Under the pieces are notes generated by a model. That model did no database searches. It saw only the letters and a program-made list of their open reading frames with translations, and was not told where the DNA came from. Both the position numbers and the translations under genes were made by a program. 9,757 nucleotides of DNA, taken from positions 1-9,757 of the forward strand of contig JAFAEH010000093.1 of the NCBI GenBank assembly GCA_023424135.1, given 5' to 3'. Shown here piece by piece: positions 1 to 6,697 of the stretch. Position 1 is the first letter of the stretch, and every line of letters starts with the position of its first letter. Origin of the DNA: Actinomycetes bacterium (lineage in GTDB: Bacteria > Actinomycetota > Actinomycetes > Actinomycetales > Cellulomonadaceae).

Positions 1-318
1 CGTCGGGCCCACGAACACCAGCCCCGCGGCCTCGACCGCCGCGGCGAACCCGGCGTCCTCGGACAGGAAGCCCCAGCCGGGGTGCACGGCGCCGGCGCCG
101 GTGCGCGCGGCCGCGTCGAGCAGCGCATCGGCCCGCAGGTAGGAGTCCGCGGCGGGTCCGGGCCCGAGGCGCACGGCCTCGTCCGCGAGGCGCACGTGCG
201 GTGCCGCCGCGTCGGCGTCGGAGTGCACGGCGACCGTGCGCAGCCCGAGGGCGCGTGCGGTCCGCACCACCCGGACGGCGACCTCGCCGCGGTTGGCGAC
301 CAGCAGGGTGTCGAACAC
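1..318 (-). CDS. Biotin carboxylase-domain protein, N-terminal 106 codons (urea carboxylase or acyl-CoA carboxylase alpha); partial
   Basis: The reverse strand reads FDTLLVANRGEVAVRVVRTA..., then a VHSDADAAAPHVRLADEAVRLGP block, then HPGWGFLSEDAGFA and VFVGPT at the window edge. This is the N-terminal Rossmann-like domain of biotin carboxylases, which carboxylate biotin using ATP and bicarbonate. The family usually has HPGYGFLSEN; here Tyr is Trp and Asn is Asp. The start is GTG at 318-316, preceded by GGGGAGG three bases upstream. This end alone cannot separate acyl-CoA carboxylase alpha subunits from urea carboxylase/urea amidolyase or guanidine carboxylase, because all begin this way. The context (downstream of urtABCDE-gntR, with a promoter element shared with urtA) favours a urea or guanidine carboxylase, but that is inference. 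The gene continues past the left edge. Confidence 0.85.
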   Translation of the reverse strand, partial: MFDTLLVANRGEVAVRVVRTARALGLRTVAVHSDADAAAPHVRLADEAVRLGPGPAADSYLRADALLDAAARTGAGAVHPGWGFLSEDAGFAAAVEAAGLVFVGPT

Positions 319-368
319 GTTCCTCCCCGCGGGGTCGACCGTGGGGCGTCGGCACCCCCGCACGTGGG

Positions 369-374
369 ACGGTA
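369..374 (-). promoter_or_regulatory. Candidate -10 box of the carboxylase gene (TACCGT)
   Basis: The reverse strand reads CCCTACCGTCC here, a TANNNT -10 box. It predicts transcription from about position 361-362, giving a ~45-nt leader before the GTG at 318. The surrounding bases match the urtA promoter closely: CGTGA, then CAC, then TCCCTA[C/G]CGTCC. No good -35 is seen at 17-18 bp, which fits an activator-dependent promoter. This is prediction only. Confidence 0.45.
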
Positions 375-406
375 GGGATGCGGTGTCACGCGCAGCCGTG
401 CCGAGG

Positions 407-422
407 GTAAAAGGTGCGTAAC
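407..422 (-). promoter_or_regulatory. Candidate activator site GTTAC-N6-TTTAC upstream of the carboxylase (GlnR-like)
   Basis: The reverse strand is GTTAC gcacct TTTAC (plus strand GTAAA-N6-GTAAC). The same arrangement, GTAAC-N6-TTTAC, occurs upstream of urtA at 6698-6713. Both sit 33-34 bp upstream of the first base of their -10 boxes, so the centre is near -53. Actinobacterial GlnR boxes are described as GTnAC-N6-GAAAC. The first half matches exactly and the second half only partly, so the protein that binds is not certain. Confidence 0.45.
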
Positions 423-500
423 GCCGACGTTCCGACCCGTCCGCACGACGCACGGACGCCCGGCAGCCAGGCGCACGACCGACGGACGCCTGGCCGACGG

Positions 501-530
501 GCGCCCGGCCACGGCCGGGGCCCTCGGCGC
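501..530 (-). terminator. Possible hairpin terminator after the gntR gene
   Basis: Inverted repeats lie 7-36 nt past the gntR stop: CCCGGC (504-509) with GCCGGG (514-519) around a 4-nt loop, or the alternative outer pair GCGCC (501-505) with GGCGC (526-530). No T tract follows, as is common in GC-rich actinobacteria. The rest of the 319-536 gap holds the carboxylase promoter elements and a repeated ACGGACGCC word near 451-490. Confidence 0.3.
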
Positions 531-536
531 GGGACC

Positions 537-1271
537 TCAGCCCGCGGTCGCCATCCGCGCCATCGCGTGCGTCGCGCGTTCCATGACGACCTCGAGCGAC
601 TCCCCCACGTGCTGGTGCAGGGCCGTCAGGGCGTCGGGCAGCTCGTGCGCCAGGACGAGCCGCAGGATCGCCAGGTGCTCGTCGATCGTCGCGTCGATGC
701 GCTCCTCCTCGACGAAGTCGTGCATCCGCACCGCGCGGATCTTCTGGTTCACGGTCACCAGGGCGTCCGTGAGCTGCGCGTTCCCCGACGCGCGCGACAG
801 GGCCTGGTGGAAGCCCTCGTCGCGCAGGACGAAGCTCGGGTCGGGGTCCGGGACGTCGTCGCGCATCTCCTCCCAGCGCGTGAGCTCGGCGCGCAGCAGC
901 GCCTCGTCGTGGCGCACCTGCGGGTTCTCGATCGCCCGGGAGATCCCGCGCAGCTCGAGCGTGATCCGCAGCTCGTAGAGGTTGCGCAGGTCCTCCAGCG
1001 ACGGCACGACGACGGCGTAGCCGAAGTCGGTGCGCTCCACGAGGCCGTCCGACAGGAGCCGCGACAGGGCCTCGCGCACGGGGGTGCGTGACACGTCGAA
1101 CGCCTTGGACAGCTTCGGCTCGGTCAGCCGCTCGCGCGGTGAGACCCGGCCGTTGAGGATCTCGTCGCGCAGCCGCCCGTACACCTGCTCGCGCAACGAC
1201 GTCACCGGGGTCCCCGGTGCCTCCTGCGCACCCGTCGCGGCCGCCGCTCGCAGCCCGTTCACCATGGTCAC
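537..1271 (-). CDS. GntR-family transcriptional regulator, FCD subfamily
   Basis: This is a 244-residue protein. An N-terminal winged helix (about residues 24-90: SLREQVYGRLRDEILNG..., then the recognition-helix motif SRTPVREALSRL) precedes an all-helical FCD ligand-binding domain (about 93-235). The usual FCD metal/ligand positions are present: D151 and H155 in DEGFHQALSRASGN, H199 in DEHLAIL and H221 in LHQHVGES. I chose GTG at 1271 because GGAGG (1285-1281) lies nine bases upstream. ATG at 1265 and a GTG at 1310 are also in frame; 1310 would place that Shine-Dalgarno inside the gene. It is the last gene of the urt transcription direction, 54 nt after urtE, so it probably reports on urea or nitrogen status and may autoregulate. 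The effector and the genes it controls are not shown by the sequence. Confidence 0.88.
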   Translation of the reverse strand: MTMVNGLRAAAATGAQEAPGTPVTSLREQVYGRLRDEILNGRVSPRERLTEPKLSKAFDVSRTPVREALSRLLSDGLVERTDFGYAVVVPSLEDLRNLYELRITLELRGISRAIENPQVRHDEALLRAELTRWEEMRDDVPDPDPSFVLRDEGFHQALSRASGNAQLTDALVTVNQKIRAVRMHDFVEEERIDATIDEHLAILRLVLAHELPDALTALHQHVGESLEVVMERATHAMARMATAG

Positions 1272-1325
1272 GACAGTAACCCTCCCCCCGTCGGTCGTCC
1301 GGATCTTCACCCTGGTGGCGGGGCG

Positions 1326-2018
1326 TCACAGCGCCATCGCCGCCCGGACGTCCGACTCCTGCTCCGCGCCGCCGGTGCCGCTCGCGGTCACCCGCCCGGA
1401 CTCCAGGACGTAGTAGCGGGACGACGCCGCGAGCGCGAAGCCGACGTGCTGCTCGACGAGCAGCACGGACAGCCCACCGGCGGCGAGCTGCACGATCGCG
1501 TCCTCGATCTCGGCGACGACGGACGGCTGGATGCCCTCGGTCGGCTCGTCGAGCACGATCAGGCGCGGACCGGTGATCAGGGCCCGGGCGATCGCGAGCT
1601 GCTGACGCTGCCCGCCGGACAGCAGGCCGGCGCGCCGGTTCAGCAGCCCGCGCAGCGCCGGGAACAGGTCCAGCGCGTCGTCGAGCCGCCGGGCCCCCGC
1701 CGACCCGGCGACGTCGGCGACGAGCTGGAGGTTCTCCCGGGCGGTGAGCTGCCCGAACGACTGCTGCCCCTGCGGCACGTACGCCAGCCCGGCACGCACC
1801 CGCTGGTGCGGGCGGGTCCGCGTGACGTCGTCGCCGCCGAGCAGGACCGTCCCGGCCCGCACGGGCAGCAGGCCGACCGCGGCCCGCAGCAGCGTGGTCT
1901 TCCCCGCACCGTTGTGGCCCATGACGGCGACGACCGCCCCGTCGGGGACCTCGACGTCGACGCCGTGGACGACGGCCGTGCGGCCGTACCCGACGTGCAC
2001 CCCGCGCAGCTCCAGCAT
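1326..2018 (-). CDS. urtE: Urea ABC transporter ATP-binding protein UrtE
   Basis: This 230-residue protein has the usual UrtE length. It is one of two ATPases that drive urea import through UrtB/UrtC at the inner face of the membrane. Visible motifs are Walker A GHNGAGKTT (34-42), Q-loop VPQGQQ (81-86), ABC signature LSGGQRQQ (133-140), Walker B LIVLDEP (153-159) and the switch histidine in VEQH (H191). The TEGIQPS block directly after Walker B is characteristic of UrtE within the branched-chain amino acid-type ATPases. ATG at 2018 overlaps the urtD stop by one base (TGATG) and has GGAGG seven bases upstream, so it is preferred over the adjacent in-frame GTG at 2021. The tight overlap implies translational coupling to urtD. 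Confidence 0.95.
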   Translation of the reverse strand: MLELRGVHVGYGRTAVVHGVDVEVPDGAVVAVMGHNGAGKTTLLRAAVGLLPVRAGTVLLGGDDVTRTRPHQRVRAGLAYVPQGQQSFGQLTARENLQLVADVAGSAGARRLDDALDLFPALRGLLNRRAGLLSGGQRQQLAIARALITGPRLIVLDEPTEGIQPSVVAEIEDAIVQLAAGGLSVLLVEQHVGFALAASSRYYVLESGRVTASGTGGAEQESDVRAAMAL

Positions 2019-2977
2019 CACTCGACCTCCGTGCTCGCGGGGGCGGGTGCGTCGGCGGGCGCGGCGGACGCGTGCGCGCCCCTGCCGCGGCCGTGCGCCC
2101 CGGACCCCAGGTAGACCTCGACGACCCGCGGGTCGGCCTGCACCTGCGCGACGGTCCCCTCGGAGAGGACCTTGCCCTGGTGCAGCACGGTGACCGACGA
2201 CGCGAACGCCCGCAGGAACTCCATGTCGTGCTCGACGACGACGACCGTGCGCTGCTCGCCGATGCGCTGCAGCAGCAGGCCCGTCTCCTCGCGCTCGGAC
2301 TGGCTCATGCCCGCGACGGGCTCGTCGAGCAGCAGCAGGCGCGCGTCCTGGACCAGGAGCATGCCGATCTCGAGCCACTGCTTCTGCCCGTGCGCGAGGA
2401 CGCCCGCGGGCAGGTCGCGCACCGCGGCGAGCCCGACGGTCTCGAGCGCCGCCTCGACCTCCGGGGGGACGACGTGCCGGCGGCGCAGCCTCGTCAGGGG
2501 CGGGCGGGACGCGCCCGCCGCGATGTCGAGGTTCTGCAGGACCGTGAGCTCGTCGAACACGCTCGCGGTCTGGAACGTGCGTCCCACACCGGCGCGCACG
2601 ATCCTGTGGGACGGCTTGCCGAGCAGGTCGACGCGGCCGAACTGCACGGACCCGGTCGCCGGTGCGAGGCCGGTGATCGCGTCGACGATCGTCGTCTTGC
2701 CCGCGCCGTTGGGGCCGATGAGGAAGCGCAGGTCACCCTGCGTGACGGTCAGGTCGACGCCGTCGACGGCGACGAACCCGTCGAACACGACGCGCAGGTC
2801 GCGGATCTCCAGGTAGTCGTGCCGGAACCGCGACTCGGGCGCCGCGAGGACGGACTCGAGGGCCTGCGGGTCGAGCCCGCCGGCGTCCTCGAGCACGTCG
2901 GCCGGGACGTCGACGGGGATGTCGGTGGGGACGGTGCGCGACCGGTCCGGCGTCAGGTCGTGGCTCTGCTCGCTCAT
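2018..2977 (-). CDS. urtD: Urea ABC transporter ATP-binding protein UrtD
   Basis: This 319-residue ATPase is the partner of UrtE. Walker A GPNGAGKTT spans 88-96. The signature region is the UrtD-type AHGQKQWLEIGMLL (about 195-208) instead of the usual LSGGQ. Walker B LLLLDEP is at 214-220, followed by VAGMS, and the switch histidine is H250 in VVEHD. The recognisable domain starts only at about residue 55 (YLEIRDLRVVFDGFVAVDGV). The first ~54 residues are an acidic, proline-containing extension and the last ~30 are an Ala/Pro/Gly-rich tail; both are probably disordered. ATG at 2977 forms an ATGA overlap with the urtC stop and has GGGAGG five bases upstream, so the long start is well supported. 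Confidence 0.95.
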   Translation of the reverse strand: MSEQSHDLTPDRSRTVPTDIPVDVPADVLEDAGGLDPQALESVLAAPESRFRHDYLEIRDLRVVFDGFVAVDGVDLTVTQGDLRFLIGPNGAGKTTIVDAITGLAPATGSVQFGRVDLLGKPSHRIVRAGVGRTFQTASVFDELTVLQNLDIAAGASRPPLTRLRRRHVVPPEVEAALETVGLAAVRDLPAGVLAHGQKQWLEIGMLLVQDARLLLLDEPVAGMSQSEREETGLLLQRIGEQRTVVVVEHDMEFLRAFASSVTVLHQGKVLSEGTVAQVQADPRVVEVYLGSGAHGRGRGAHASAAPADAPAPASTEVE

Positions 2978-4251
2978 GTGTTCCTCCCAGCGGCGCGGGC
3001 CGCCTCGACGGCGTCCTGCGCGGGGTCGGGACCGGGGTCGTCGGCCGCCGCGCCCGTGCCCGCGGGCGGGCCGGACGCAGGACCGGAGGCCGCACCGGAC
3101 GACGGGCCCGACGACCTGGCGCCCGTGCGTGCGGGACGCCACCGGCGCCACACCCCGCCGAGCGTGGCCAGGCCGTTCGGCAGGAACGCGACGACGAGGA
3201 TGAACAGCGCACCCTGGAAGTAGGTCCAGAACGACGGGAACTGCTCGGACAGGGACGTCTGCGCCCACGAGACCGCGACCGACCCGACGACGGGCCCCAG
3301 CAGGGTCGCGCGGCCGCCGATCGCGACACCGACGAGGAAGCCGATGGACGGGATGACGCCGACGTCGGCGGGCGAGATGATGCCGACGACCGGCGCGAAC
3401 AGGGCCCCGCCGATGCCCGCGAAGCACGCGGCGACCGCGTACGCGACGACCTTGACGTTCGCCGGGTCGTACCCGAGGAAGCGCACGCGGTTCTCCTGGT
3501 CGCGCACCGCGACGAGCAGCTCGCCGTAGCGCGAGAGCATGAGCAGCCGCACGGCCGCGACCATCACGAGCAGCACGCCCGCGGCGATGAAGTACAGCAT
3601 CCGCTTGTTCACCGGGTCGGCCAGGTCGTACCCGAAGAACGAGCGGAACCCGTTGAGCCCGTTGGTGCCACCCGTGACCTTCTGCTGCCCGACGAGCAGG
3701 ATCGCGAACGCGGCCGCGAGCGCCTGCGACAGGATCGCGAAGTACGCGCCGCGCACACGCCGGCGGAACACCGCGAGGCCGAGCACGGTCGCGAGCGCCG
3801 CGGGCAGCAGCAGGATCGCCAGGACGGTGACGACCGGTGAGCGCATCGGCTCCCACCAGCCGGGCACGACCCCGTCGCCGTACAGGCGCATGAAGTCCGG
3901 GACGCCACCGGGCCCCGCGTCGGACAGCTTCATGTGCATCGCCATGAGGTAGCCGCCGAGGCCGAAGAACACGCCCTGGCCGAGCACGAGCATCCCGCCG
4001 CGCCCCCAGGCCAGGCCGATGCCGACCGCGACCATCGCGAGGCACAGGAACTTCGCGAGCAGGTTGAGCCGGAAGTCCGACAGGACCCCGGGGGCGACGG
4101 CGAGCAGCAGCACGGCGGCCAGCGCGAACCCGCCCCACGTGCGCACGGCGGGCCGTTGCCACAGCGGCACGGACGGCGTCGTCGCGGCGGCCCCTGCGTC
4201 CGACGTCGTGCCCGGGTCCGTCGTCGTGCCCGTGCGCGTCGGCCCGCTCAT
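2974..4251 (-). CDS. urtC: Urea ABC transporter permease UrtC
   Basis: This 425-residue LivM-type membrane permease forms the urea channel with UrtB. After a ~35-residue soluble, Thr/Ala-rich start come many hydrophobic segments. The conserved block GIGLAWGRGGMLVLGQGVFFGLGGYLMAMHMKL matches UrtC in pieces, and QQKVTGGTNGLNGF plus RVRFLGYDPANVKV mark the permease coupling region. The C-terminal ~55 residues are a cytoplasmic Pro/Gly/Ser/Ala-rich tail, a local peculiarity that runs up to urtD. The start ATG at 4251 overlaps the urtB stop as ATGA, and the stop overlaps the urtD start in the same way. This is one continuous translationally coupled cluster. Confidence 0.95.
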   Translation of the reverse strand: MSGPTRTGTTTDPGTTSDAGAAATTPSVPLWQRPAVRTWGGFALAAVLLLAVAPGVLSDFRLNLLAKFLCLAMVAVGIGLAWGRGGMLVLGQGVFFGLGGYLMAMHMKLSDAGPGGVPDFMRLYGDGVVPGWWEPMRSPVVTVLAILLLPAALATVLGLAVFRRRVRGAYFAILSQALAAAFAILLVGQQKVTGGTNGLNGFRSFFGYDLADPVNKRMLYFIAAGVLLVMVAAVRLLMLSRYGELLVAVRDQENRVRFLGYDPANVKVVAYAVAACFAGIGGALFAPVVGIISPADVGVIPSIGFLVGVAIGGRATLLGPVVGSVAVSWAQTSLSEQFPSFWTYFQGALFILVVAFLPNGLATLGGVWRRWRPARTGARSSGPSSGAASGPASGPPAGTGAAADDPGPDPAQDAVEAARAAGRNT

Positions 4252-5132
4252 GCCAGGCTCCGGGTCCGCACGGAGACCAGGCCCTGCGGCCTGACCTGGA
4301 GGAACGCGACGATGACGACGAACAGCAGCACCTTGGCCAGGCTCGCGGTCGTCGAGTACTCGAACGTGGCCTGCAGGATGCCGAGCGAGAACGCCGCGAT
4401 GACGGCGCCCTTGAGCTGACCGATGCCGCCGACGACGACCACGAGGAACGCGTCGACGATGTAGTTGGTGCCGAGCGTCGGGCCGATCGACCCGAGCAGC
4501 GTCAGGGCCACGCCCGCGACCCCGGCGACGCCGGAGCCGATGAAGAACGTCAGCCGGTCGGTCGCGCGGGTCGAGACGCCGGACGTCTCGGCGAGGTCGC
4601 GGTTCTGCACGGTCGCGCGGATGCGCCGCCCCAGGGGCGTGAGCTTGAGGACGAGCGCGAGCGCGACGACGCACACGACCGCGAGCGCGAGGATGAACAG
4701 GCGGGTCTTCGGCAGGTTCATGCCGAGCACCGGGACGGCACCCTGCAGCCACGCCGGGGCGCGCACGTCGACGTTCGGGGCACCGAAGACGTCCCGCGCG
4801 AGCTGCTGGAGCACGAGCGCGACGCCGAACGTCACGAGCAGCGTGTCCAGTGGTCTGCGGTACATCCGGGAGATCAGCGTGACCTCCAGCAGCAGCCCGA
4901 GCAGACCGCCGACGAGGAACCCGACGGGCAGCGCGACGAGCAGCGAGACCCCCGCGTCCGGGATGAAGCCCTGCAGGACGAACGCGGTGTACGCGCCCGC
5001 CATCATGAACTCGCCGTGCGCCATGTTGATGACGCCCATCTGACCGAACGTCAGGGCCAGGCCGAGGGCCGCGAGCAGCAGCACCGAGCCGAGGCTCAGG
5101 CCCGCGAAGAGCTGGGAGAACAGGGCGTCCAT
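4248..5132 (-). CDS. urtB: Urea ABC transporter permease UrtB
   Basis: This 294-residue LivH-type permease partners UrtC. The N-terminal block GLSLGSVLLLAALGLALTFG and INMAHGEFMMAGAY is the conserved LivH/UrtB start. RPLDTLLVTFGVALVLQQLARDVFGAPNVDV is the UrtB hallmark (read here in two halves around VALVLQQ), and QPV-type C-terminal signature residues appear as RPQGLVSVRTRSLA. It is the short form, without the long N-terminal periplasmic extension of proteobacterial and cyanobacterial UrtB. ATG at 5132 is chosen because GGAAGG lies eight bases upstream. The in-frame GTG at 5138 would sit only two bases from that Shine-Dalgarno. Confidence 0.95.
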   Translation of the reverse strand: MDALFSQLFAGLSLGSVLLLAALGLALTFGQMGVINMAHGEFMMAGAYTAFVLQGFIPDAGVSLLVALPVGFLVGGLLGLLLEVTLISRMYRRPLDTLLVTFGVALVLQQLARDVFGAPNVDVRAPAWLQGAVPVLGMNLPKTRLFILALAVVCVVALALVLKLTPLGRRIRATVQNRDLAETSGVSTRATDRLTFFIGSGVAGVAGVALTLLGSIGPTLGTNYIVDAFLVVVVGGIGQLKGAVIAAFSLGILQATFEYSTTASLAKVLLFVVIVAFLQVRPQGLVSVRTRSLA

Positions 5133-5167
5133 GCGCACCGCCTTCCGTGGGTGGGAGACGTCCCCGT

Positions 5168-5212
5168 GCGGTGGCCCGGCCGGCCGAGGGGTCGGACCGG
5201 TCGGGCCACCGC
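5168..5212 (-). other. Strong hairpin between urtA and urtB
   Basis: GCGGTGGCCCG (5168-5178) is perfectly complementary to CGGGCCACCGC (5202-5212). The stem continues inward through a G-T pair and four more pairs (5180-5183 with 5197-5200), giving about 16 bp with a ~13-nt loop. It starts 38 nt after the urtA stop on the urt transcript and has no T tract. It could attenuate read-through or stabilise urtA mRNA, giving more binding protein than permease, as is common for ABC importers. The role is inferred. Confidence 0.6.
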
Positions 5213-5249
5213 GGTCAGGGCACGTCCGTCGTGGACGGGTGGACGGTCG

Positions 5250-6530
5250 TCAGGACAGGCCCTCGGCCCAGTCGTATCCCTCGAGGAACGGGTCCGGCTC
5301 GATCGGGCCGTCGGACTCCCACACGGAGTAGATGAGGCCGTCCTCGGCGATCTCGCCGATGTACGCGGTCTTGGCGATGTGGTGGTTGTCGCCGTTGACG
5401 GTGACGGTGCCCTCGGGCGCGTCGAAGCTCACGCCGTCGGCGGCCGCCTGGATGTCCGCGACCTCGAAGGACTCGGCCTTCTCGACCATGCCCTTCCACA
5501 GGTAGAGCGACGTGTACGCGGCCTCCATCGGGTCGGACGTCGGGCGGTCCTCGCCGTACTCGGCCTTGAACGCGGCGACGAACTTCTCGTTCGCCGGCGA
5601 CTCGACCGTCTGGTAGTAGTTCCAGGCGGTGAGCTGGCCGACGATGTTCTCGACGCCGATGCCGCCGACCTCCTCCTCGGCGATCGACACCGAGACGACC
5701 GGCACGGCGTCCGCGGTCAGGCCGACGTTCTTGTACTCCTTGAAGAACGCGACGTTGGAGTCGCCGTTGAGCGTGTTGAACACCGCGTCGGCGCCGGACG
5801 CCTTGAGCTTGTTGACGATCGTCGCGAAGTCGGTGTGCCCGAGCGGTGCGTACTCCTCACCGACGATCTCGATGCCGTTGGCCTCGGCGTACGCGTTGAT
5901 GATCTTGTTCGCCGTCCGCGGGAAGACGTAGTCGGAGCCGACGAGGAAGACCTTCGTCTTGCCCTGCTCCTTGAGGTAGTCCATGCCGGGGATGATCTGC
6001 TGGTTCGTCGTCGCGCCCGTGTAGAAGATGTTGGGCGACGCCTCGAGGCCCTCGTACTGCACGGGGTAGAACAGCAGCGAGTTCTTCGACTCGAAGACCG
6101 GCAGCATCGCCTTGCGCGACGACGACGTCCAGCCGCCGAAGACCGCGGCGACGCAGTCCGAGCTGATGAGCTTCTCGGCCTTCTCGGCGAACACGGTGGG
6201 CTCGGACGCGCCGTCCTCGCCGACGATCTCGAGCTGCTTGCCGAGCACGCCGCCGGCCTCGTTGATCTCGGCGGCGGCCAGGTCGAGCGAGTCGCGCACG
6301 GTCTGCTCGGAGATCGCCATGGTGCCGGACAGCGAGTTGAGGAACCCGATCTTGATGCTGTCGCCGGACGTGTCGACGCACGACGCGCCGCCGGACGAGC
6401 CGGGCTCGGCGGCCGCGCCGGTGTCGGTGCGCGCCCCGCAGGCGGACAGCGCGAGGGCGGCGGCCAGCGCCGTGGCGGACAGCGCGAGCGCGCGCGGCCG
6501 GCGCCGGGTGGGGAGGGGGTGTGTGGTCAA
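5250..6530 (-). CDS. urtA: Urea ABC transporter substrate-binding lipoprotein UrtA
   Basis: This 426-residue protein captures urea outside the membrane for UrtBC. Residues 1-30 form a lipoprotein signal: THPLPTRRRPR, a hydrophobic Ala/Leu core and the lipobox LSAC with acylated Cys31. The mature part opens with IKIGFLNSLSGTMAISEQ and contains EDGASEPTVFAEKAEKL, FGGWTSSSRKAMLPVFE, LLFYPVQYEGLEASPNIFYT and GATTNQQIIPGMDYL. These blocks distinguish UrtA from other branched-chain amino acid-type binding proteins. I chose TTG at 6530 because AAAGG lies seven bases upstream and the signal peptide then begins properly. An in-frame ATG at 6650 would add 40 non-signal residues (see findings). A 117-nt gap with a hairpin separates it from urtB. 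Confidence 0.93.
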   Translation of the reverse strand: MTTHPLPTRRRPRALALSATALAAALALSACGARTDTGAAAEPGSSGGASCVDTSGDSIKIGFLNSLSGTMAISEQTVRDSLDLAAAEINEAGGVLGKQLEIVGEDGASEPTVFAEKAEKLISSDCVAAVFGGWTSSSRKAMLPVFESKNSLLFYPVQYEGLEASPNIFYTGATTNQQIIPGMDYLKEQGKTKVFLVGSDYVFPRTANKIINAYAEANGIEIVGEEYAPLGHTDFATIVNKLKASGADAVFNTLNGDSNVAFFKEYKNVGLTADAVPVVSVSIAEEEVGGIGVENIVGQLTAWNYYQTVESPANEKFVAAFKAEYGEDRPTSDPMEAAYTSLYLWKGMVEKAESFEVADIQAAADGVSFDAPEGTVTVNGDNHHIAKTAYIGEIAEDGLIYSVWESDGPIEPDPFLEGYDWAEGLS

Positions 6531-6575
6531 CGGTGTGCCTTTCGCTGAGCCGGGCGAGGGTGCCGGGCTGTCGGG

Positions 6576-6596
6576 CGGTGCCGGACGCGGGCACCG
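6576..6596 (-). promoter_or_regulatory. urtA leader hairpin, proximal form
   Basis: CGGTGCC (6576-6582) and GGCACCG (6590-6596) are perfect inverted repeats around a 7-nt loop, 46 nt upstream of the urtA TTG. The 6590-6596 arm is also part of the longer repeat 6589-6599/6638-6648, so the two folds exclude each other. Confidence 0.45.
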
Positions 6597-6648
6597 ACCG
6601 TCCGCGTGCCACCGCGCTGTGTCCCGCGGCGTATACAGGTCGGTGCCC
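6589..6648 (-). promoter_or_regulatory. urtA leader hairpin, distal 11-bp inverted repeat
   Basis: GGGCACCGACC (6589-6599) is perfectly complementary to GGTCGGTGCCC (6638-6648), leaving a 38-nt loop that holds the GTATAC at 6631-6636 and a smaller CCGCG/CGCGG pair. If transcription starts near 6651, the first arm is at the very 5' end of the urtA mRNA. It competes with the 6576-6596 hairpin. Confidence 0.45.
6631..6636. promoter_or_regulatory. GTATAC half of a candidate GntR/FCD operator pair (urtA side)
   Basis: GTATAC is rare in DNA this GC-rich, yet it occurs twice in this intergenic region. Several FCD-type GntR regulators bind TGTATACA-like palindromes. This copy lies just downstream of the predicted urtA transcription start, where a bound repressor could block elongation. 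The match is only six bases, so confidence is low. Confidence 0.3.
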
Positions 6649-6658
6649 ATGCCGCAGG

Positions 6659-6664
6659 ACGCTA
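6659..6664 (-). promoter_or_regulatory. Candidate urtA -10 box (TAGCGT)
   Basis: The reverse strand reads CCCTAGCGTCC, matching TANNNT and sharing CCCTASSGT with the ureA and carboxylase promoters. It predicts transcription from about 6651-6652 and a ~120-nt leader to the TTG. The -35 region is poor, consistent with activator dependence. Confidence 0.45.
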
Positions 6665-6670
6665 GGGACG

Positions 6671-6683
6671 CCGTGTTTCACGG
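6671..6683. promoter_or_regulatory. CCGTGTTTCACGG palindrome in the urtA promoter
   Basis: Five-base arms CCGTG/CACGG flank TTT, between the urtA -10 box and the GTAAA-N6-GTTAC element. On the urt strand it includes GTGAAAC, which contains a GAAAC pentamer like a GlnR half-site. It could be an operator; no binding protein can be named from the sequence. Confidence 0.3.
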
Positions 6684-6697
6684 ATCCGCCGCCTCGC

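Noticed and set aside
2018..4162. Extended frame that appears to fuse an Arg-rich polypeptide to UrtD
   Set aside because: The upstream half is urtC read out of frame. The ATGA overlap and Shine-Dalgarno fix the urtD start at 2977.
5016..6548. Long open frame on the plus strand antisense to urtA/urtB
   Set aside because: It mirrors the codon bias of the real genes on the other strand, has an Arg/Val/Asp-rich composition with no recognisable domain, and covers two well-identified genes.
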